From contig CAUGKA010000101.1 in the NCBI GenBank assembly GCA_959599615.1, forward strand, positions 1-7,271: DNA of 7,271 nt. Reading direction: 5' to 3'. The DNA comes from an uncultured Collinsella sp. GTDB lineage: Bacteria > Actinomycetota > Coriobacteriia > Coriobacteriales > Coriobacteriaceae. Numbering within the stretch: the first letter of the stretch is position 1; each line of letters begins with the position of its first letter. The notes under the pieces are model-generated. The model was not told the origin of the DNA. It did not search any database and saw nothing but the letters and a program-made list of their open reading frames with translations. Shown here in pieces: positions 6,636 through 7,271 of the stretch. The translations under genes and the position numbers were made by a program.

Positions 6636-6664
6636 AGATTACCAGCAGCTTTTCTCGTCATCAA
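6636..6664 (-). promoter_or_regulatory. Candidate sigma70-type promoter of the operon
   Basis: On the minus strand TTGATG (6664-6659) is followed after 17 bases by TAATCT (6641-6636), preceded by TGG, which would make an extended -10. The spacing is ideal but the hexamers are imperfect (4 and 3 of 6 matches). Transcription would start near 6630, about 75 bases before the transporter ATG, within the operator repeats. TATAGA at 6636-6631 is an alternative -10 without a well-placed -35. Confidence 0.5.
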
Positions 6665-6691
6665 GATAATTTCAAACTGATTGCCGCAACG

Positions 6692-6724
6692 CGGTTGAAC
6701 GGTTGCGTTTGCGCCGTGAACGGT
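6692..6724. repeat. Short direct repeats upstream of the promoter
   Basis: CGGTTG occurs at 6692-6697 and 6700-6705 (8-bp period). GAACGGT occurs at 6697-6703 and 6718-6724, 21 bp apart, close to two helical turns. CGCAAC (6685-6690) and GTTGCG (6702-6707) also form a short inverted pair. They lie between the regulator's terminator and the -35 box, where an activator or a second repressor dimer could bind. The repeats are short and chance is possible. Confidence 0.35.
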
Positions 6725-6728
6725 ATGA

Positions 6729-6760
6729 AAACGCCCGGTGAGATGATTCACCGGGCGTTT
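6729..6760 (-). terminator. Intrinsic terminator of the GntR regulator gene
   Basis: AAACGCCCGGTGA (6729-6741) pairs perfectly with TCACCGGGCGTTT (6748-6760) around a 6-base loop. The minus-strand transcript ends in UUUU, and the hairpin begins 14 bases after the regulator's stop codon. It separates the regulator's transcript from the operon, which therefore needs its own promoter. The symmetrical A/T ends would also allow termination of transcripts coming from the other side. Confidence 0.88.
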
Positions 6761-6774
6761 CCATACGCAATGTC

Positions 6775-7271
6775 CTAGATGTCAAAAACGTAGCGAGACC
6801 CAACGATCCGCTGACGACCGATGATAAACGGCCGCCGCTGCTCATCGAAAAAGAAGGCTTCCATATAAAACAAGGGTTCGCCAACGGGAACTGCCAACAA
6901 CCGAGCGACCTCGGGCGACGCGCACGCGATCTCAAGCGTGCATGGGTCGGTAAACGCGGGCGTGCGGCCCGTCCGGTTGCGCACGAACTCAAAAATGGAT
7001 TGGTTAGATAGAGGTGCCGTTGATAGATAGGCGTTGTCCTCGTAAACATATATGTTGTTCTCGAGCATGACAGGGACGCCATCGGCAGTACGCACGCGCT
7101 CAACGCAGATCAAGTCAGTTCCAACGGGAACACCAAAGAACTGTGCTTCGGTGGAATCCGCCGGCAGCATCTTTCTCGAAATGACACGCGCCCCCGGTTC
7201 CATTCCGTTTACGCGGCATGCGTCCGAAAAACTCTGGACGTCATCCTTCTGGCGAATCTTGCGTTTGAGCT
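6775..7271 (-). CDS. GntR/HutC-family regulator, C-terminal UTRA domain (5' end outside window)
   Basis: The frame is open from the right edge to TAG at 6777-6775, giving 164 in-window residues; the N-terminal winged-helix domain lies outside. The visible part is a UTRA ligand-binding domain: it starts with QSFSDACRVNGMEPGARV, continues with LICVERVRTADGVPVMLENN, and ends with LFYMEAFFFDEQRRPFIIG and IVGSRYVF, the usual order of blocks in HutC-type regulators. Such proteins are dimeric repressors or activators that release or change DNA binding when they bind a sugar phosphate or amino-acid metabolite. Being next to and codirectional with an frl-type operon, it is the likely counterpart of E. 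coli FrlR, sensing an Amadori compound or its phosphate. ATG 7203 is in frame but internal to the domain, so it is not the true start. Family is clear; the specific ligand is inferred. Confidence 0.88.
   Translation of the reverse strand, partial: LKRKIRQKDDVQSFSDACRVNGMEPGARVISRKMLPADSTEAQFFGVPVGTDLICVERVRTADGVPVMLENNIYVYEDNAYLSTAPLSNQSIFEFVRNRTGRTPAFTDPCTLEIACASPEVARLLAVPVGEPLFYMEAFFFDEQRRPFIIGRQRIVGSRYVFDI

Noticed and set aside
1..7271. CRISPR array, tRNA, rRNA or insertion sequence
   Set aside because: No regularly spaced repeats, cloverleaf, rRNA-like sequence or transposase was seen on either strand.

Overview
The window is almost certainly bacterial. It is moderately GC-rich, has strong Shine-Dalgarno sites, and every supported gene lies on the minus strand, so the biological order runs from the right edge to the left. 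The gene set and the protein style best fit a gut actinobacterium of the Coriobacteriia, with Collinsella as my leading guess. This taxonomic call is an inference and rests on no marker gene.

Layout in transcription order: (1) the C-terminal part of a GntR/HutC-type regulator with a UTRA ligand domain (right edge to 6775), closed by a strong intrinsic terminator (6729-6760). (2) A regulatory region of about 170 bases with a candidate sigma70-type promoter (6664-6636), a perfect 9+5+9 inverted repeat and 10-bp-period direct repeats just downstream of it, and GAACGGT/CGGTTG repeats upstream of it. (3) A tightly packed operon: a YfcC-type membrane transporter, a YtcJ/Amidohydro_3-type amidohydrolase, an FrlC-like sugar-amine epimerase, an FrlB-like SIS-domain deglycase and an FrlD-like PfkB kinase. 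(4) A hairpin with a U-run (634-667). (5) The first 205 codons of a second FrlD/PfkB-like kinase, which runs off the left edge.

Together FrlB, FrlC, FrlD and a UTRA regulator are the signature of Amadori-compound (fructoselysine-type) catabolism as known from the E. coli frl operon. The inferred scheme is that the transporter imports a glycated amino acid or related compound, the epimerase converts a C3-epimer (psicoselysine type) to the fructose form, the kinase phosphorylates O6 of the sugar, and the deglycase splits the product into glucose-6-phosphate and the free amine. The regulator probably senses a pathway metabolite and controls the intergenic promoter.

Three things set this locus apart from the textbook frl operon. 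The importer is a YfcC-family protein rather than an FrlA-type amino-acid permease or an ABC system. An added amidohydrolase has lost the second histidine of its HxH metal motif. A second, divergent sugar kinase follows behind a terminator-like hairpin, and its sequence stops looking like PfkB near the left edge.
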